A DNA stretch of 64,000 bases from an uncultured Methanobacteriaceae archaeon (GCA_902782945.1 CACZOU010000019.1:1-64000), one strand, 5' to 3'; counted from the stretch's first letter, positions 17,232 through 27,225 are shown. Made by a program: numbers and translations. The notes: generated by a model from the sequence alone, not told the origin.

Positions 17232-18383
17232 CTATAATTTAATTACTTGTATTGCTCTGTCTGTACAAGTGAAACATGGATCACATGATACGATAGCAAG
17301 CTGAGCGTCCTGCATTGGGTGTCCAATACAAGCTTCCTGCATTGCAGCAATATTTGACATTGAAGGTGTTCTTATAATACTATGTCTTACTTTACCATCT
17401 TCAAGACCGTATGAGTGATAACATACTCCACGAGGTACTTCGATGTAACTTTTATATACTGGAGAATCTGTCATTTCCCAGTCTCTGTTTACTACAGGGC
17501 CTTTAGGTAAGTTTTTTACAGCTTGTCTGATAATTCTTGTTGATTGGAATATTTCTGTTGCTCTCATGAGAATGTTTGCTCTTACGTCTCCACCATCCTG
17601 AGTGATGATGTCATATTCTAATGAATCGTATTCGAACATTTTTTCTCTGTAGTCATATTCATATCCTGTTGCTCTTAAACTTGGTCCTGTTACGTGTAAT
17701 GCTAATGCTTGTTTCTGTGATAATTCACCTGTACCAGTGATACGGCTCATTACAGCTGGGTCAGAAACAAATCTTTCTGCAAAAGCACTTACTTTATCAT
17801 CGATATAGTCCATTGTTTCAAGAACTTTTTGTTGTTCTTTAAGGTTTAAATCTGCTCTTGGTCTTACACCACCAAGTACAGATACACCATATTGTACACG
17901 GTTTCCTCCCATCATATATAGAAGGCTCATAACGGATTCCCTTATGTAGAATATCCTCATAGCAAATGTTTCATGACATAAAGCTTCTGAACCGTGTCCT
18001 AAGTATAGCATGTGACTGTGTAATCTTTCTAGTTCCTCTGCTATAACACGTAGATACATTGCTCTTTCTGGAATTTCAATACCGATAGCTCCTTCTGCTA
18101 CACGGCATGAATTGTATATGTGTCCGTTAGAACAGATTCCACATACTTTTTCTGTTAAAGCATTTGCTTTTTCTACAGGTAATCCTTCCATGATTCTTTC
18201 GATTCCTCTATGGTTTACACCTACAGTTATTTCAGCATCTTTAACAATTTCATCTTCTACGAATAATCTAACCCTATAAGGTTCTAAAGCTGCTGGATGT
18301 ACTGTACCCATATCTATTTCAGTTTCAAAAACTTGTCTTTCAGTTTCATTACAAGTTGTTGCTCCATCTATTTTTGTAACCAT
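17232..18383 (-). CDS. ehbN: Energy-converting hydrogenase B large (catalytic) subunit
   Basis: 383 residues. [NiFe]-hydrogenase large subunit of group 4. Both nickel-binding pairs are intact: CGIC at 81-84 and DPCFTC with C370 and C373 near the C-terminus. About ten residues follow the last Cys, so C-terminal maturation by a protease is not obvious, as is usual for this group. Homologous to NuoD/49-kDa subunit. With EhbM it forms the H2-ferredoxin site. It overlaps nothing and is 18 bp after ehbM. Confidence 0.95.
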   Translation of the reverse strand: MVTKIDGATTCNETERQVFETEIDMGTVHPAALEPYRVRLFVEDEIVKDAEITVGVNHRGIERIMEGLPVEKANALTEKVCGICSNGHIYNSCRVAEGAIGIEIPERAMYLRVIAEELERLHSHMLYLGHGSEALCHETFAMRIFYIRESVMSLLYMMGGNRVQYGVSVLGGVRPRADLNLKEQQKVLETMDYIDDKVSAFAERFVSDPAVMSRITGTGELSQKQALALHVTGPSLRATGYEYDYREKMFEYDSLEYDIITQDGGDVRANILMRATEIFQSTRIIRQAVKNLPKGPVVNRDWEMTDSPVYKSYIEVPRGVCYHSYGLEDGKVRHSIIRTPSMSNIAAMQEACIGHPMQDAQLAIVSCDPCFTCTDRAIQVIKL

Positions 18384-18401
18384 ATAACTACTCCTTTATA
18401 A

Positions 18402-18854
18402 TTATTTATCCTCTTTTTCTAGTAGTATAGGTATTACTGATACTACTCCAGCTACAACATCTTCTGGCCTTACTGCGCATCCAGGGATTTTAGCATCCAC
18501 TGGAATTACGTTATCCACTGGTCCTTCAATTTCCTCAGATGGAATTTCTCCATGAATATTCTTGTAGACTCCACCAGTTAAAGCACATGCTCCTACAGCA
18601 ACCACTAATTTTGGTTTTGGTATAGCTTCATATATTTTTATTAAAGGTTCTTTTGTCCAGTGTGTTACAGGGCCTGATACAACTAGTACATCAGCTTCTC
18701 TTGGGTTCCAAGTTAGATATACATTATATTGTTCTATATCAAATTTAGGAGATAAAACTGTGTTAACTATTTCAATATCACAGCCGTTACATCCACCAGT
18801 ATATACTAACATAAGATGTATCGCTTTTTTACGAGAATGTGATTTAAGTCCCAT
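18402..18854 (-). CDS. ehbM: Energy-converting hydrogenase B small subunit
   Basis: 150 residues. NuoB/EchC-like small subunit carrying the proximal [4Fe-4S] cluster. Cysteines are seen in [22 protein letters not shown] and [10 protein letters not shown], the same four-Cys arrangement as in complex I subunit NuoB. No twin-arginine signal, so it faces the cytoplasm. Starts 2 bp after the ehbL stop codon, so the two are translationally linked. Confidence 0.93.
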   Translation of the reverse strand: MGLKSHSRKKAIHLMLVYTGGCNGCDIEIVNTVLSPKFDIEQYNVYLTWNPREADVLVVSGPVTHWTKEPLIKIYEAIPKPKLVVAVGACALTGGVYKNIHGEIPSEEIEGPVDNVIPVDAKIPGCAVRPEDVVAGVVSVIPILLEKEDK

Positions 18855-18856
18855 GT

Positions 18857-19405
18857 TTATCCCTCTAATTCTGCATTATTTTGAGCTGCTTTTTCTTCAG
18901 CTTCTTTTTGTGCTTTTTCTTTTAATTCCCTATTTTTCTGAATGATTGAATCATCAGTTAAGTATTGAGCTATGTATTGAATATTTTTCTCAGATACTTC
19001 ACTTGGATCTAAAAGCATACTTGTTACATCTTTATCACATTTGTTTCCAATGTGGTTTGGATGTATTGTAGCTGCTACTCCAAATAATCCAAATACTGGA
19101 CAGAAATCATGACAGTAGTAACAGTGTACACATTTGATTTCATCTATTTCTGGTACTGCTGTTTTTAGTATTCCTTCTGCTATTTCTTCTGGTTCTACTG
19201 GTACCATTACAATAGCTTTTGTAGGACATACGTTAGAACATCCTCCACATCCAATACATTCAGCTTCTGCAACTTTAGGTGCTGGTTTTACATTACCATT
19301 TAAAACATCTTGACGTAATTGTAAATCAGTTCTACATTCACTTCCAAAGATAATTCTTTTGAGGTTAGTGTAGATTCCATTGACAAATATTTTTACTATA
19401 CTCAT
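18857..19405 (-). CDS. ehbL: Energy-converting hydrogenase B ferredoxin subunit L
   Basis: 182 residues from the ATG at 19405, which overlaps the ehbK stop codon in an ATGA arrangement. Two [4Fe-4S] motifs, [12 protein letters not shown] and [12 protein letters not shown], resemble NuoI-type electron-transfer subunits. A Glu/Ala/Lys-rich coiled tail of about 30 residues ends the protein. It passes electrons between the polyferredoxin and the EhbM/N module. Confidence 0.92.
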   Translation of the reverse strand: MSIVKIFVNGIYTNLKRIIFGSECRTDLQLRQDVLNGNVKPAPKVAEAECIGCGGCSNVCPTKAIVMVPVEPEEIAEGILKTAVPEIDEIKCVHCYYCHDFCPVFGLFGVAATIHPNHIGNKCDKDVTSMLLDPSEVSEKNIQYIAQYLTDDSIIQKNRELKEKAQKEAEEKAAQNNAELEG

Positions 19406-20757
19406 ATTGTTGCCTCGAATTCTCTTTGTATTTTTATTGCTCTTGCAGGACATGCAGTTTTACAGGCACCACAGTAGATACATCTGTCTTGGTTTATTTG
19501 TAAGTTACCTTCCTCATCACGAGTTATTGCTTTAAATACACATGCATCAACACATAATTCACAGTTTATACATAAATTGTTGTCGAGCATTGAATATCCG
19601 TCTGCAATTCTCATTTTGAGTGGTGTTGTTTTTTGTATTGCTCCTACTGGACAATACATTGCACATTTTTCACAAAGTACACATTTATCAAAGTTAACCT
19701 TTACTTGGCCATCTTCAAGTGTTAATGCATCTTTTGGACAAACTTCTACACATATTCCACATTTAATACATCTTGAAGCGATTTCTCCATCCCATGTTGT
19801 GTTAGCGAATTTACGTGCACCGTATTTACATTCTTTTACACATAAACTACATTCTACACATAATCCTTCAAGTGTAATCTTGGAATCAGGTACAAATTCA
19901 AGTATTCCTTGTGGACATGCAGTTACACATGGTGCGTGTTCAAAGTCTTCTGCACAATGTTCTACACCATTTTCATTATTTCCTAGTGAACAGTAATCAA
20001 CGTCGTATCTTAATCTTTTGTTAATTACTTGTAGTCCATCGGTTGGACATGCATCTGCACATAGTTTACATTCAATACATGAAATCATTTTTGTGTCATT
20101 TTCAACATCATATTCTGGATGTTGTATTTTAAGTTCTAAATGTTTTGCTACAATTGCATCGTTAGGACACTCAATTAAACATTTATAACATACTGCACAT
20201 TTACGCATGTCTATTTCATATTGTCCCCCTTCCTCTATTGGTCCAATTGCATTTCTTGGACAAACATCTATACATAAATCACATTTTGTACAGACGCCTG
20301 GTTCTATATATGAGAATTTAATTGAATTTGATGGACAGAAGTATGCACATCTTCCACACTCTATACAATCCTCATGGTTTGTTCCTATGTTAATCCTATT
20401 AACCATGTCTTTTTCCATTTTAACAGGTCTTTTAGGTGGTGCCATTTTTGCATTGTTTGGACATGCTGGTACACATTTTCCACACATAGAACATAAACCC
20501 ATGATTTTTCCATCTTCTACTTTAATCATATCTACTGGGCATACATTGATACACATACCACAGAGATTACATTTAGTCCTGTCTACTACATAACCACCAT
20601 ATTGGTTTTTGAATATGGCTTTGTTTGGACATACTCTTTCACATTTACCACAGGTTATACAACTAACTGCTTTCCCATCGACTAATTTTATAGCATCAGT
20701 AGGGCAAGCATCTACACATTTTCCTGAGCCATTACAATTTGCTGTTGTTATATACAT
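19402..20757 (-). CDS. ehbK: Energy-converting hydrogenase B polyferredoxin
   Basis: 451 residues with about thirteen CxxCxxCxxxC(P)-type [4Fe-4S] motifs spread along its whole length, plus one degenerate motif (YCSLGNNENGVEHC...CVTACP, about 262-285). Acts as an electron wire or store for the hydrogenase. Each motif follows the bacterial-type two-cluster ferredoxin fold, so it looks like six or seven fused ferredoxins. Ribosome binding site GGGGTAAT. It accounts for much of the iron demand of the operon. Confidence 0.94.
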   Translation of the reverse strand: MYITTANCNGSGKCVDACPTDAIKLVDGKAVSCITCGKCERVCPNKAIFKNQYGGYVVDRTKCNLCGMCINVCPVDMIKVEDGKIMGLCSMCGKCVPACPNNAKMAPPKRPVKMEKDMVNRINIGTNHEDCIECGRCAYFCPSNSIKFSYIEPGVCTKCDLCIDVCPRNAIGPIEEGGQYEIDMRKCAVCYKCLIECPNDAIVAKHLELKIQHPEYDVENDTKMISCIECKLCADACPTDGLQVINKRLRYDVDYCSLGNNENGVEHCAEDFEHAPCVTACPQGILEFVPDSKITLEGLCVECSLCVKECKYGARKFANTTWDGEIASRCIKCGICVEVCPKDALTLEDGQVKVNFDKCVLCEKCAMYCPVGAIQKTTPLKMRIADGYSMLDNNLCINCELCVDACVFKAITRDEEGNLQINQDRCIYCGACKTACPARAIKIQREFEATI

Positions 20758-20770
20758 TCATATTACCCCA

Positions 20771-21085
20771 CTATGCTTCATATTTTGTTCCTATTAATCC
20801 TCTACCTATAATTGCACCAATAATAGACATTACAAATCCTGGTCCTAATGGTAAACCTTGATAATATGGGAAGGTTCCTAACCAGTATGCTATTATTATA
20901 CCACCGATTATTATTGCAATCCATGAGGAAGTGTTTAGGCGTATTCCTTTTGTTGGGTTTTTATGCATAATAGCTCCTGCTAGGAATCCTATAATAAATC
21001 CACATATTGTTGGACCAGTATATAAAACTCCAAATAAGTTAGGAGCTGCTGATGCTAAAAATGGTACTGTACTTTCTAAAACCAT
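20771..21085 (-). CDS. ehbJ: Energy-converting hydrogenase B subunit J
   Basis: 104 residues, three to four hydrophobic segments (about 20-40, 50-70, 78-100), with few charged residues between. No cofactor motif. Named by position between ehbI and ehbK in an otherwise canonical ehb order. Strong ribosome binding site (AGGAGG). Likely a small membrane subunit of the complex. Confidence 0.8.
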   Translation of the reverse strand: MVLESTVPFLASAAPNLFGVLYTGPTICGFIIGFLAGAIMHKNPTKGIRLNTSSWIAIIIGGIIIAYWLGTFPYYQGLPLGPGFVMSIIGAIIGRGLIGTKYEA

Positions 21086-21096
21086 TATTAATCCTC

Positions 21097-21582
21097 CTAT
21101 TCTATTTCCTCATCATCAACATAATCTTCATGGAATTTTGTTACACCATAGAAGAGAAGTACTAATGTTGTTAATCCTATAAATACTTTTAAACCTACAA
21201 CAATGTTTAAATATGGTATTATTCCTGCGTGTAATGCATCAGGGAAATTAAATATGTTAGCTGTGCTTGCAGGTACAAGATCATATATGTTTGTTCCTAA
21301 GTTGTAAAGGAATGAACCACTGAAGAATAAACCACATAAACCTAAGAATACATAACCTAATGCTCCACAACTTTCAATTATGGACATTCTGGTGTGTGAT
21401 AGGTTAAATGGATTATCTTTCAATCCGTATGTAAGGATACATAAGATAGCTCCTGAAGCCATGATAGCTCCACCCTGGAAACCTCCTCCAGGTGTTATAT
21501 GTCCACCCAAGATTGTCATAGCTCCATAACCAATTAATATAAAAGATAATGGATATGCTATTAGTTTAAGAAGATCACTCAT
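21097..21582 (-). CDS. ehbI: Energy-converting hydrogenase B subunit I (MnhB/MrpB-like)
   Basis: 161 residues from the ATG at 21582, which has GGAGG 8 nt upstream; a TTG at 21597 is less likely. About four helices, with GGHITPGGGFQGGAIMASG, the glycine-rich signature of the MnhB/MrpB subunit of Na+/H+ antiporters. Its start overlaps the end of ehbH by 8 bp. Supports coupling of the hydrogenase to an antiporter-like module. Confidence 0.88.
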   Translation of the reverse strand: MSDLLKLIAYPLSFILIGYGAMTILGGHITPGGGFQGGAIMASGAILCILTYGLKDNPFNLSHTRMSIIESCGALGYVFLGLCGLFFSGSFLYNLGTNIYDLVPASTANIFNFPDALHAGIIPYLNIVVGLKVFIGLTTLVLLFYGVTKFHEDYVDDEEIE

Positions 21583-21862
21583 CGTCTTTGCCTCCAAGGT
21601 TTACTTTTCCTCTACCAAATACAAGCATTGTTGTTACAACAGCACTTACTAATATTAAAGATTCACCTAATGTATCGAATCCCCTGAAATCGAATACAAT
21701 GTTTGTTACTAAGTTAGGTGCTATTGATACTCCTACTCCTTGATAGATGTAGTTTATACCAGGGAAAATCATGTAACTGAATTGATACATTGAATTTAAG
21801 AATATTGCTGAGAAAGCAAGTAATGCTACAGCAAGTGCTACACTTCTAATTGATGCTTTCAT
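21575..21862 (-). CDS. ehbH: Energy-converting hydrogenase B subunit H
   Basis: 95 residues with two hydrophobic segments (about 5-25, 62-80) and the conserved-looking FDFRGFDTLGESLIL, which resembles the C-terminal part of MrpA/MnhA. Probably completes the MrpA/B-like unit with ehbI. Starts directly after the ehbG stop. Confidence 0.82.
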   Translation of the reverse strand: MKASIRSVALAVALLAFSAIFLNSMYQFSYMIFPGINYIYQGVGVSIAPNLVTNIVFDFRGFDTLGESLILVSAVVTTMLVFGRGKVNLGGKDDE

Positions 21863-22195
21863 CTATAATACCCCCCAGTAAAATACTACTGCTATTATTG
21901 CTAATGCTAAAACAGCATAAAACATCATGTTGTTTAAGTCATCGTTATGTTCTTTGTACAGTTTAGGCATTAATGGTGTTGCATATAAGAATATTAATAT
22001 TAATGCAACTTCTACAACAACCATCAAAGCAGGACTTACTAATCTAATAGTTAATGCAGCAATTAATAATGATGCCATTAATACTAATTCAGCAGACATT
22101 ACTGATGATGTTGTTGATCCAGGTACTAATGTTTTCTCAGGATCTGCCCCAAATGTACTTTTTAATGTTTCTATTAATTTATCGTACATATTCAT
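21863..22195 (-). CDS. ehbG: Energy-converting hydrogenase B subunit G
   Basis: 110 residues with three hydrophobic segments. No metal motif. Identified by place between the antiporter-like ehbF and ehbH. Ribosome binding site AAGGTGAT before ATG. Function beyond being a small membrane subunit is not visible. Confidence 0.8.
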   Translation of the reverse strand: MNMYDKLIETLKSTFGADPEKTLVPGSTTSSVMSAELVLMASLLIAALTIRLVSPALMVVVEVALILIFLYATPLMPKLYKEHNDDLNNMMFYAVLALAIIAVVFYWGVL

Positions 22196-22204
22196 GATAT
22201 CACC

Positions 22205-23719
22205 TTATAATGTTAAAGCGGATAAAGCTAGGACACCTAGTCTGCTTGTTACTATGTCAGGACATAAACCTATGACGAGACAAATGATTAGGAATAAGAA
22301 CATTACAGCCATTGTTGTTTTTGGAACATTAGCTGAGGATATTTCTAAATCGTCTGGTTTTGGTCTGAGGAATATTGCATATGTAATTTTTAAGAATGCT
22401 AAGAATGTTACAATACTTAATATAATCATTATGATTGCTAATTCTGGTATTCCTGCAGTCATTGCAGCTTGACATAACATGTATTTACTTTGGAATACAT
22501 TGAATGGAGGTACTCCTGCCATTGTGAATCCTGCTAATACTATTAATAATGCTGCTACAGGCATATGTTCTAATAATCCACCAAGTTTACTAATTTTACT
22601 AGTTTTGGTTTTGTATAATACTAATCCAAATCCTATGAATAGGAATGAAGTTACTACTAATTCGTTTACTGCTTGGAATAATCCAGCTGTTATACTGTAT
22701 GGGGTTCCTAATCCTAAACCTACACCAATATAACCTAATTCTCCTACTGCTAAGTATGCGATGATACGTTTGTAATCGTCTTGTACCATAGCCATACTGA
22801 TACCTAATATCATTGCTAATACAGATACTGCGAGAATTACCATTTGTACTGTTGGTAAGTAACCGAATATTCTTATTATTGTTAAACCTATTGTGATACA
22901 TCCTATTACAGAGAATGACTGTAATATCATGGCACCACTAGGTAAACCTTTACTGTAAACTTCTGATTTAATTGCGTTGAATGGTGGTAATCCTGTTGCA
23001 TATAACCAACCATAGATTAACATACCTGCTGCGAATAATAATACTGGGTTAGTTGGGTCAACTGCTCCACTGTGTATCATCATTACCATATCTGATATGT
23101 TTACGTTACCTGTTAAACCGAGTAATAGACCGATACCTAATAAAAGGAAGGATCCACCTATTTCTCCTAATAACATGTATTTTAAACCAGTTTCATAATT
23201 TCCTTTTACTCTTGATACGAGTATTAAACCTACTTGTACTAGAGCTGCGATTTCAAAGAATACGTATAAGTTGAATATATCATCTGTTAATACGAATGCC
23301 ATTAATGCTGCTGAAAGCATGAATAATAAGTATAAGTATACTCCAGATGTTTTTCTTGTTTCAGCGATTGATATGAATACTGCACACATTGCAACTATAC
23401 CTAATATGAATAAGATCATTTGTTGACCTGGTCCAAATGCATAGGTAATTGCTGGGTGGAAATATTCTAATACAGAACCAGATATTATTGCATTAGCATA
23501 TGCTGGTAATTGTGCTGTTAAACCGCCGTTTATTAATGGTTGATATCCACCAAAGTAATGATTTCCATATGTTGCTATAATAGGTACTAAAGGTAAACAA
23601 ATTGCACCAAGTACTGATATAATTTTTGTTAATTTATCTGTACCATGTATAAGGTTTACTAATATAGCACATATTATTGGTATGATAACCATTAGAGGTA
23701 TGAAGATTGTTCCATCCAT
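22205..23719 (-). CDS. ehbF: Energy-converting hydrogenase B antiporter-like subunit F
   Basis: 504 residues, about 14 helices. Homologous to NuoL/M/N and MrpD, the ion-pumping subunits. Key features seen: the FEIAALVQVGLIL helix with its Glu, the central Lys in YATGLPPFNAIKSEVYSKG, and the IIAYLAVGELGYIGVG segment that in the family reads IAYSSIxxxG. This subunit couples ion flow (H+ or Na+) to ferredoxin reduction by H2. Ribosome binding site GGGGG. Confidence 0.94.
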   Translation of the reverse strand: MDGTIFIPLMVIIPIICAILVNLIHGTDKLTKIISVLGAICLPLVPIIATYGNHYFGGYQPLINGGLTAQLPAYANAIISGSVLEYFHPAITYAFGPGQQMILFILGIVAMCAVFISIAETRKTSGVYLYLLFMLSAALMAFVLTDDIFNLYVFFEIAALVQVGLILVSRVKGNYETGLKYMLLGEIGGSFLLLGIGLLLGLTGNVNISDMVMMIHSGAVDPTNPVLLFAAGMLIYGWLYATGLPPFNAIKSEVYSKGLPSGAMILQSFSVIGCITIGLTIIRIFGYLPTVQMVILAVSVLAMILGISMAMVQDDYKRIIAYLAVGELGYIGVGLGLGTPYSITAGLFQAVNELVVTSFLFIGFGLVLYKTKTSKISKLGGLLEHMPVAALLIVLAGFTMAGVPPFNVFQSKYMLCQAAMTAGIPELAIIMIILSIVTFLAFLKITYAIFLRPKPDDLEISSANVPKTTMAVMFLFLIICLVIGLCPDIVTSRLGVLALSALTL

Positions 23720-23752
23720 TATAAACTACCCCCGATTATTGTAATTGTAGTA

Positions 23753-24145
23753 CTATTCATCATTATCCTCTCCAAAACGTTTATCATTTAAGAGGACGGA
23801 TGCGCTGAGTGTACCGTGTCTTTTGTATAAAACTATTGTTAAAGCTAACATTACTGCAAGTGTACTTGCACCAATTACAATACTAGTTAATACTAATGCG
23901 AAAGGTAGTGGATATGATGATTGACCAAGGAAACTGTTAACTTCCATATTCTGTAAGAATATGTATGTTATTCCGTTAGCTTTATAACCTAATGAAATTA
24001 ATAAAAGGTTTACTCCATCACCTATAAATGATGCTCCTATGATTTTCTTAATTATATCATCTAAGTAGACTAAACCTACTGTACCAATAATCATTAATAA
24101 TGCTGCTGTAATTAATGCTCCCATTTGTACTGAACTGAATACCAT
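23753..24145 (-). CDS. ehbE: Energy-converting hydrogenase B subunit E (NuoK/MrpC-like)
   Basis: 130 residues, three helices with GLVYLDDIIKKIIGASFIGDGVNLLLI and a second segment ASTLAVMLALTIVLYKRHGT, the layout of NuoK/MnhC proteins that form part of the ion channel. Start ATG overlaps the ehbD stop (TAATG), indicating coupled translation. Confidence 0.88.
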   Translation of the reverse strand: MVFSSVQMGALITAALLMIIGTVGLVYLDDIIKKIIGASFIGDGVNLLLISLGYKANGITYIFLQNMEVNSFLGQSSYPLPFALVLTSIVIGASTLAVMLALTIVLYKRHGTLSASVLLNDKRFGEDNDE

Positions 24146-24429
24146 TAGGAATCACCATCCTCTTTAGATACAGGTTCTTCTCTTGTCTTTAATATTGCTA
24201 GAGCTACTAAAGTTGGAACAATTGCTGCTCCTACTACTGCCTGTGTTAAAGCTACATCAGGTGCTAATAACACTTGATAAATTGCTGCAATTGCGAATCC
24301 TGTAATACTGGTTAAAACTGCCATTCTTAAGGAATCTTTTTGCATTAAACAAATTATAGCTCCTAATATTGTGAAGATATATAAAACCCAAGGTATTGCA
24401 CTTTGTACTATGAAACTTATATCTGTCAT
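24145..24429 (-). CDS. ehbD: Energy-converting hydrogenase B subunit D (DUF4040/MrpB-domain)
   Basis: 94 residues from the ATG at 24429, which follows GGGGGAG; a longer frame upstream overlaps ehbC and is less likely. Three helices with [19 protein letters not shown], the signature of the DUF4040 domain found in MrpA/MnhA-type antiporter proteins, where it lines the channel. Tail is acidic. Confidence 0.87.
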   Translation of the reverse strand: MTDISFIVQSAIPWVLYIFTILGAIICLMQKDSLRMAVLTSITGFAIAAIYQVLLAPDVALTQAVVGAAIVPTLVALAILKTREEPVSKEDGDS

Positions 24430-24430
24430 A

Positions 24431-24748
24431 TTATTGCTCCCCCTGTTCTCCACGGAAGTGACCACTTGCTATTGCATGTGTAGCAAATGGTGCTAATACA
24501 AAGTATACTAGTCCTAATGCTGGTTGTCCGATGAGTATTAAAACTAATACACTAACCATGTCTACAATACCTAATATTTCTAATCTACCGAATACAATGT
24601 ATTTTACATCATCATCAGTATTACATAATAATCCTTTAGCTGTAATTAATACAAGTATACCACAGATTATAAATATTATACCTAGGATAACGCCTATTGG
24701 ATCACCTATTGTTACAGATAGTGCTAAATTAAATCCTGCGTCTGCCAT
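24431..24748 (-). CDS. ehbC: Energy-converting hydrogenase B subunit C (MrpG-like)
   Basis: 105 residues, three helices. The pattern (long first helix, then [17 protein letters not shown] and APFATHAIA) matches MrpG/MnhG subunits. Its start shares one base with the ehbB stop region. Part of the antiporter-like block ehbA-I. Confidence 0.85.
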   Translation of the reverse strand: MADAGFNLALSVTIGDPIGVILGIIFIICGILVLITAKGLLCNTDDDVKYIVFGRLEILGIVDMVSVLVLILIGQPALGLVYFVLAPFATHAIASGHFRGEQGEQ

Positions 24749-25014
24749 TATAAATCGCCTCCACCTAATACGTAGGCTGCAGCTATTGTTCCTACAGGAC
24801 TTAAAATAAGTATTGCGAATGCTATATCTCTACAGAAGTCAATACCAGTAAGTGTACTTACCATAGCTAATACAACGCCTAATGCAATTGTAAAACCAGC
24901 TACACCGGCAAGTGTTGAACCAGTAGTTCTTCTTGCTGCAATCTTAACGTTTGCAAGCATGTATATAATTAGACATAACATGAGGAACAATTCTGAAATT
25001 GTTAAAAAATCCAT
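24748..25014 (-). CDS. ehbB: Energy-converting hydrogenase B subunit B (MrpF-like)
   Basis: 88 residues, three helices, with the IDFCRDIAFAILILSPVGTIAAA segment typical of MrpF/MnhF. Begins 15 bp after ehbA. ATG preceded by AGGGTGAT. Confidence 0.85.
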   Translation of the reverse strand: MDFLTISELFLMLCLIIYMLANVKIAARRTTGSTLAGVAGFTIALGVVLAMVSTLTGIDFCRDIAFAILILSPVGTIAAAYVLGGGDL

Positions 25015-25029
25015 CTCATCACCCTATGT

Positions 25030-25341
25030 TTATTCTAACATTTTTTTAATGTATGGCTCAAGAGGGATAATGTCCTCTGTTGAACGAGGTGTTAGAGCGG
25101 ATACTGTTAAAACGCGATCTTCTTGATTCATATCAATTGTAATAGTACCAGGTGTTAATGTGATAGTATTACTTAGAATAGCAAGAGATACAGGTCTTTT
25201 AAGATCAGGTCTAATCTCTAGAACTACAGGATCTACCTCACCCTTGAGACAGCTAGCACTTGTGTCAAGTACTGCTTTTATTATTTCGACTACTAAAACT
25301 ACGAAAAATTCTATTCCGTAGAATATTCTAGTTAAAAACAT
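25030..25341 (-). CDS. ehbA: Energy-converting hydrogenase B subunit A (MrpE-like), first gene of the operon
   Basis: 103 residues, one N-terminal helix then a soluble part with LAILSNTITLTPGTITID, the hallmark of MrpE/MnhE proteins. First gene of a 16-gene operon (25341 down to 15930), with an operator-like palindrome and TATA box about 85-115 bp upstream. Ribosome binding site GGAG is present but spaced 8-9 nt. Confidence 0.88.
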   Translation of the reverse strand: MFLTRIFYGIEFFVVLVVEIIKAVLDTSASCLKGEVDPVVLEIRPDLKRPVSLAILSNTITLTPGTITIDMNQEDRVLTVSALTPRSTEDIIPLEPYIKKMLE

Positions 25342-25425
25342 AAATTAAACTCCGTTTTTATTATAAAATTTAAATCAATTAGCTATAAAAACTTAATACT
25401 TAAAAAAAGAAAAACTTCAAAATTT

Positions 25426-25457
25426 CAAGTATATAGTATACTTGTTATTTATAAAAA
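25426..25457 (-). promoter_or_regulatory. Promoter and palindromic operator candidate of the ehb operon
   Basis: Minus-strand TATA-like TTTTTATAAATA (25446-25457) is followed by CAAGTATATAGTATACTTG (25426-25444), an inverted repeat with perfect 8-bp arms and a 3-bp centre. The arms end where transcription should start, so a protein bound here would control the whole operon. It does not match the iron operator nearby, nor the GGAA-N6-TTCC site of NrpR. Confidence 0.5.
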
Positions 25458-25519
25458 CCGACATATTTAATTGTTATGAATTAATTTTTAGGCATACGTA
25501 AAAATAGGAGGGAATAACG

Positions 25520-26218
25520 TTATAAAAGTACCATAATGCCACATTGCAAAAATGAAGCAATAATCCATATAACAATGAATATAACAGCCAAAGATCTGTG
25601 ATAAGTAGTATCAACAAATGGTTTAAACACTTTTATACCCTTAGGCGTCCATAAATCAAGTATTATATGACTAAAACCACCTATAAATAACATTAAAAAG
25701 CAAACCTTCCATTGAATTAGAGAGTAATCAACAGGAAATACTAGCAAATAAAGAGCTAATACAACCAAATAAGGTAATAAATACCTTCTACTCACAACAA
25801 AATAACCCATTAATGCTAAAATAATAAATAACATCAAACTACTTGGAATACTATATCCCAAATACAAAGATAATCTACTTAATACAGGTATAAATCCCAT
25901 AAACATTAACATGAAAAGAAATGATAATATAATAACTCCCAATAATGAATGAGTAAAGCCTCTATGTTTAGAAAAATAAAAAAGAACAGCTAATACCAAA
26001 ATAATCAGAGCAGATAATGACACACCATCAACAAAAAATAATAATACAGACAAAACTAATCCTACAATAAACATAGAATATACTTTAATATTATTAGTAT
26101 TATGATCCATATCAGGAATAGATGCTCCAATCAAAGCAATGAAAAGATAAAAAAAACTTGGAATAAACGGTAGAGCAAATATTATTCCTGCAATAGCATG
26201 ATTTCTATAAGAAGACAC
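25520..26218 (-). CDS. Membrane-bound metal-dependent hydrolase, DUF457/YdjM family
   Basis: About 232 residues with seven or eight transmembrane helices. The conserved polar motifs of the family are present: ASIPDMDH (about 31-38), HRGFTHSLLG (about 85-94) and GGFSHIILDLWTPKG (about 180-195), which together supply the His and Asp that bind metal. Annotated as a predicted hydrolase; the substrate is unknown. A GTG at 26218 is the best start, 6-7 nt after AGGTG. Follows the AstE-like gene directly, so the two are likely co-transcribed. Confidence 0.8.
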   Translation of the reverse strand: MSSYRNHAIAGIIFALPFIPSFFYLFIALIGASIPDMDHNTNNIKVYSMFIVGLVLSVLLFFVDGVSLSALIILVLAVLFYFSKHRGFTHSLLGVIILSFLFMLMFMGFIPVLSRLSLYLGYSIPSSLMLFIILALMGYFVVSRRYLLPYLVVLALYLLVFPVDYSLIQWKVCFLMLFIGGFSHIILDLWTPKGIKVFKPFVDTTYHRSLAVIFIVIWIIASFLQCGIMVLL

Positions 26219-26227
26219 GATAAACAC

Positions 26228-26968
26228 CTATATAACTTTAAAATAATTTAAAAATGAAATCAACTGATTATATGATTCAGCAACACCACTCGGATCAATT
26301 TTACATACAGGGGATACACTTTCACATGTAACTGATGGAATACCTCTGAGATTAGATTCATCCTCAACAGAACCCATAATAGTAGATCCTGCCATATAAA
26401 CTGGTAATAACCGGGAATTTGTATTTTTACAAATATATCTTGCAATCATAGAACTTTCAACTAAGGGTCTTATAGAACAAAACACGCTATTATATCCTGG
26501 TTTCTTATTAGGGTCTGTAGAATGACAATCACACAATCCTACAACATTATGAGATAAAGCATAATCAATAATATACTTAGTTATACCACTATTAGTAGCC
26601 TGTCTATTCATATCCTTATAATCAAGAAAACGTGTATTCTGCATAGTAGCCTTAGGAATAAGAAATGGAACAATATATAATTTACATCTTAAATTCCATT
26701 CACCATTGAGTATTTCCTCCATGAATTTGATTACAGCTATCTGCGGTGCTAATTCATCCCCATGAACACCGGCAATAATCATTAAACTCTTATTACCTGT
26801 TCCCACATCATACACGATAGATCCCTTACGAGTTTCAGAAACATATCTCATTAAAGCATTATTCTCAGTAAACCCTTCATTATTAAAATAATTCTTGATA
26901 ACAGGATTATTGAAAATATTCCCCTTCGTCTCTGAATCTATAAGATTATACTCAAATTTATCAGACAT
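26228..26968 (-). CDS. Zinc carboxypeptidase-like deacylase (AstE/AspA family)
   Basis: About 246 residues from the ATG at 26968 (ribosome binding site AAGGAAG); a longer frame upstream is rejected. The succinylglutamate desuccinylase/aspartoacylase fold is shown by the zinc ligands HGDE (H and E in GVHGDELAPQ) and the distal His in LCDCHSTDPN, and by the Arg-containing DYKDMNRQATNSG. The family removes acyl groups from N-acyl amino acids or acts on carboxamides; the true substrate cannot be read from sequence. Confidence 0.8.
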   Translation of the reverse strand: MSDKFEYNLIDSETKGNIFNNPVIKNYFNNEGFTENNALMRYVSETRKGSIVYDVGTGNKSLMIIAGVHGDELAPQIAVIKFMEEILNGEWNLRCKLYIVPFLIPKATMQNTRFLDYKDMNRQATNSGITKYIIDYALSHNVVGLCDCHSTDPNKKPGYNSVFCSIRPLVESSMIARYICKNTNSRLLPVYMAGSTIMGSVEDESNLRGIPSVTCESVSPVCKIDPSGVAESYNQLISFLNYFKVI

Positions 26969-27225
26969 AATATCTTCCTTAATTAATAATATTGTTAAAA
27001 ACAGTATATTATCTTTTACAAAAAAGAAGGCTAATACCCTCATAAAAATAATATCTATAGAATAATCATTTAATATAAAAACTATTATTACAAATTAAGG
27101 TAATATATTAATATATAATACATTAATTTTTCTAAAAAAAATTAATAATTTAAGATTATAATAGGATTCTCATGAAAACAGTAATGAAATCTATTAACTA
27201 AGACAAAATAATTAAAGGTGAAAAA

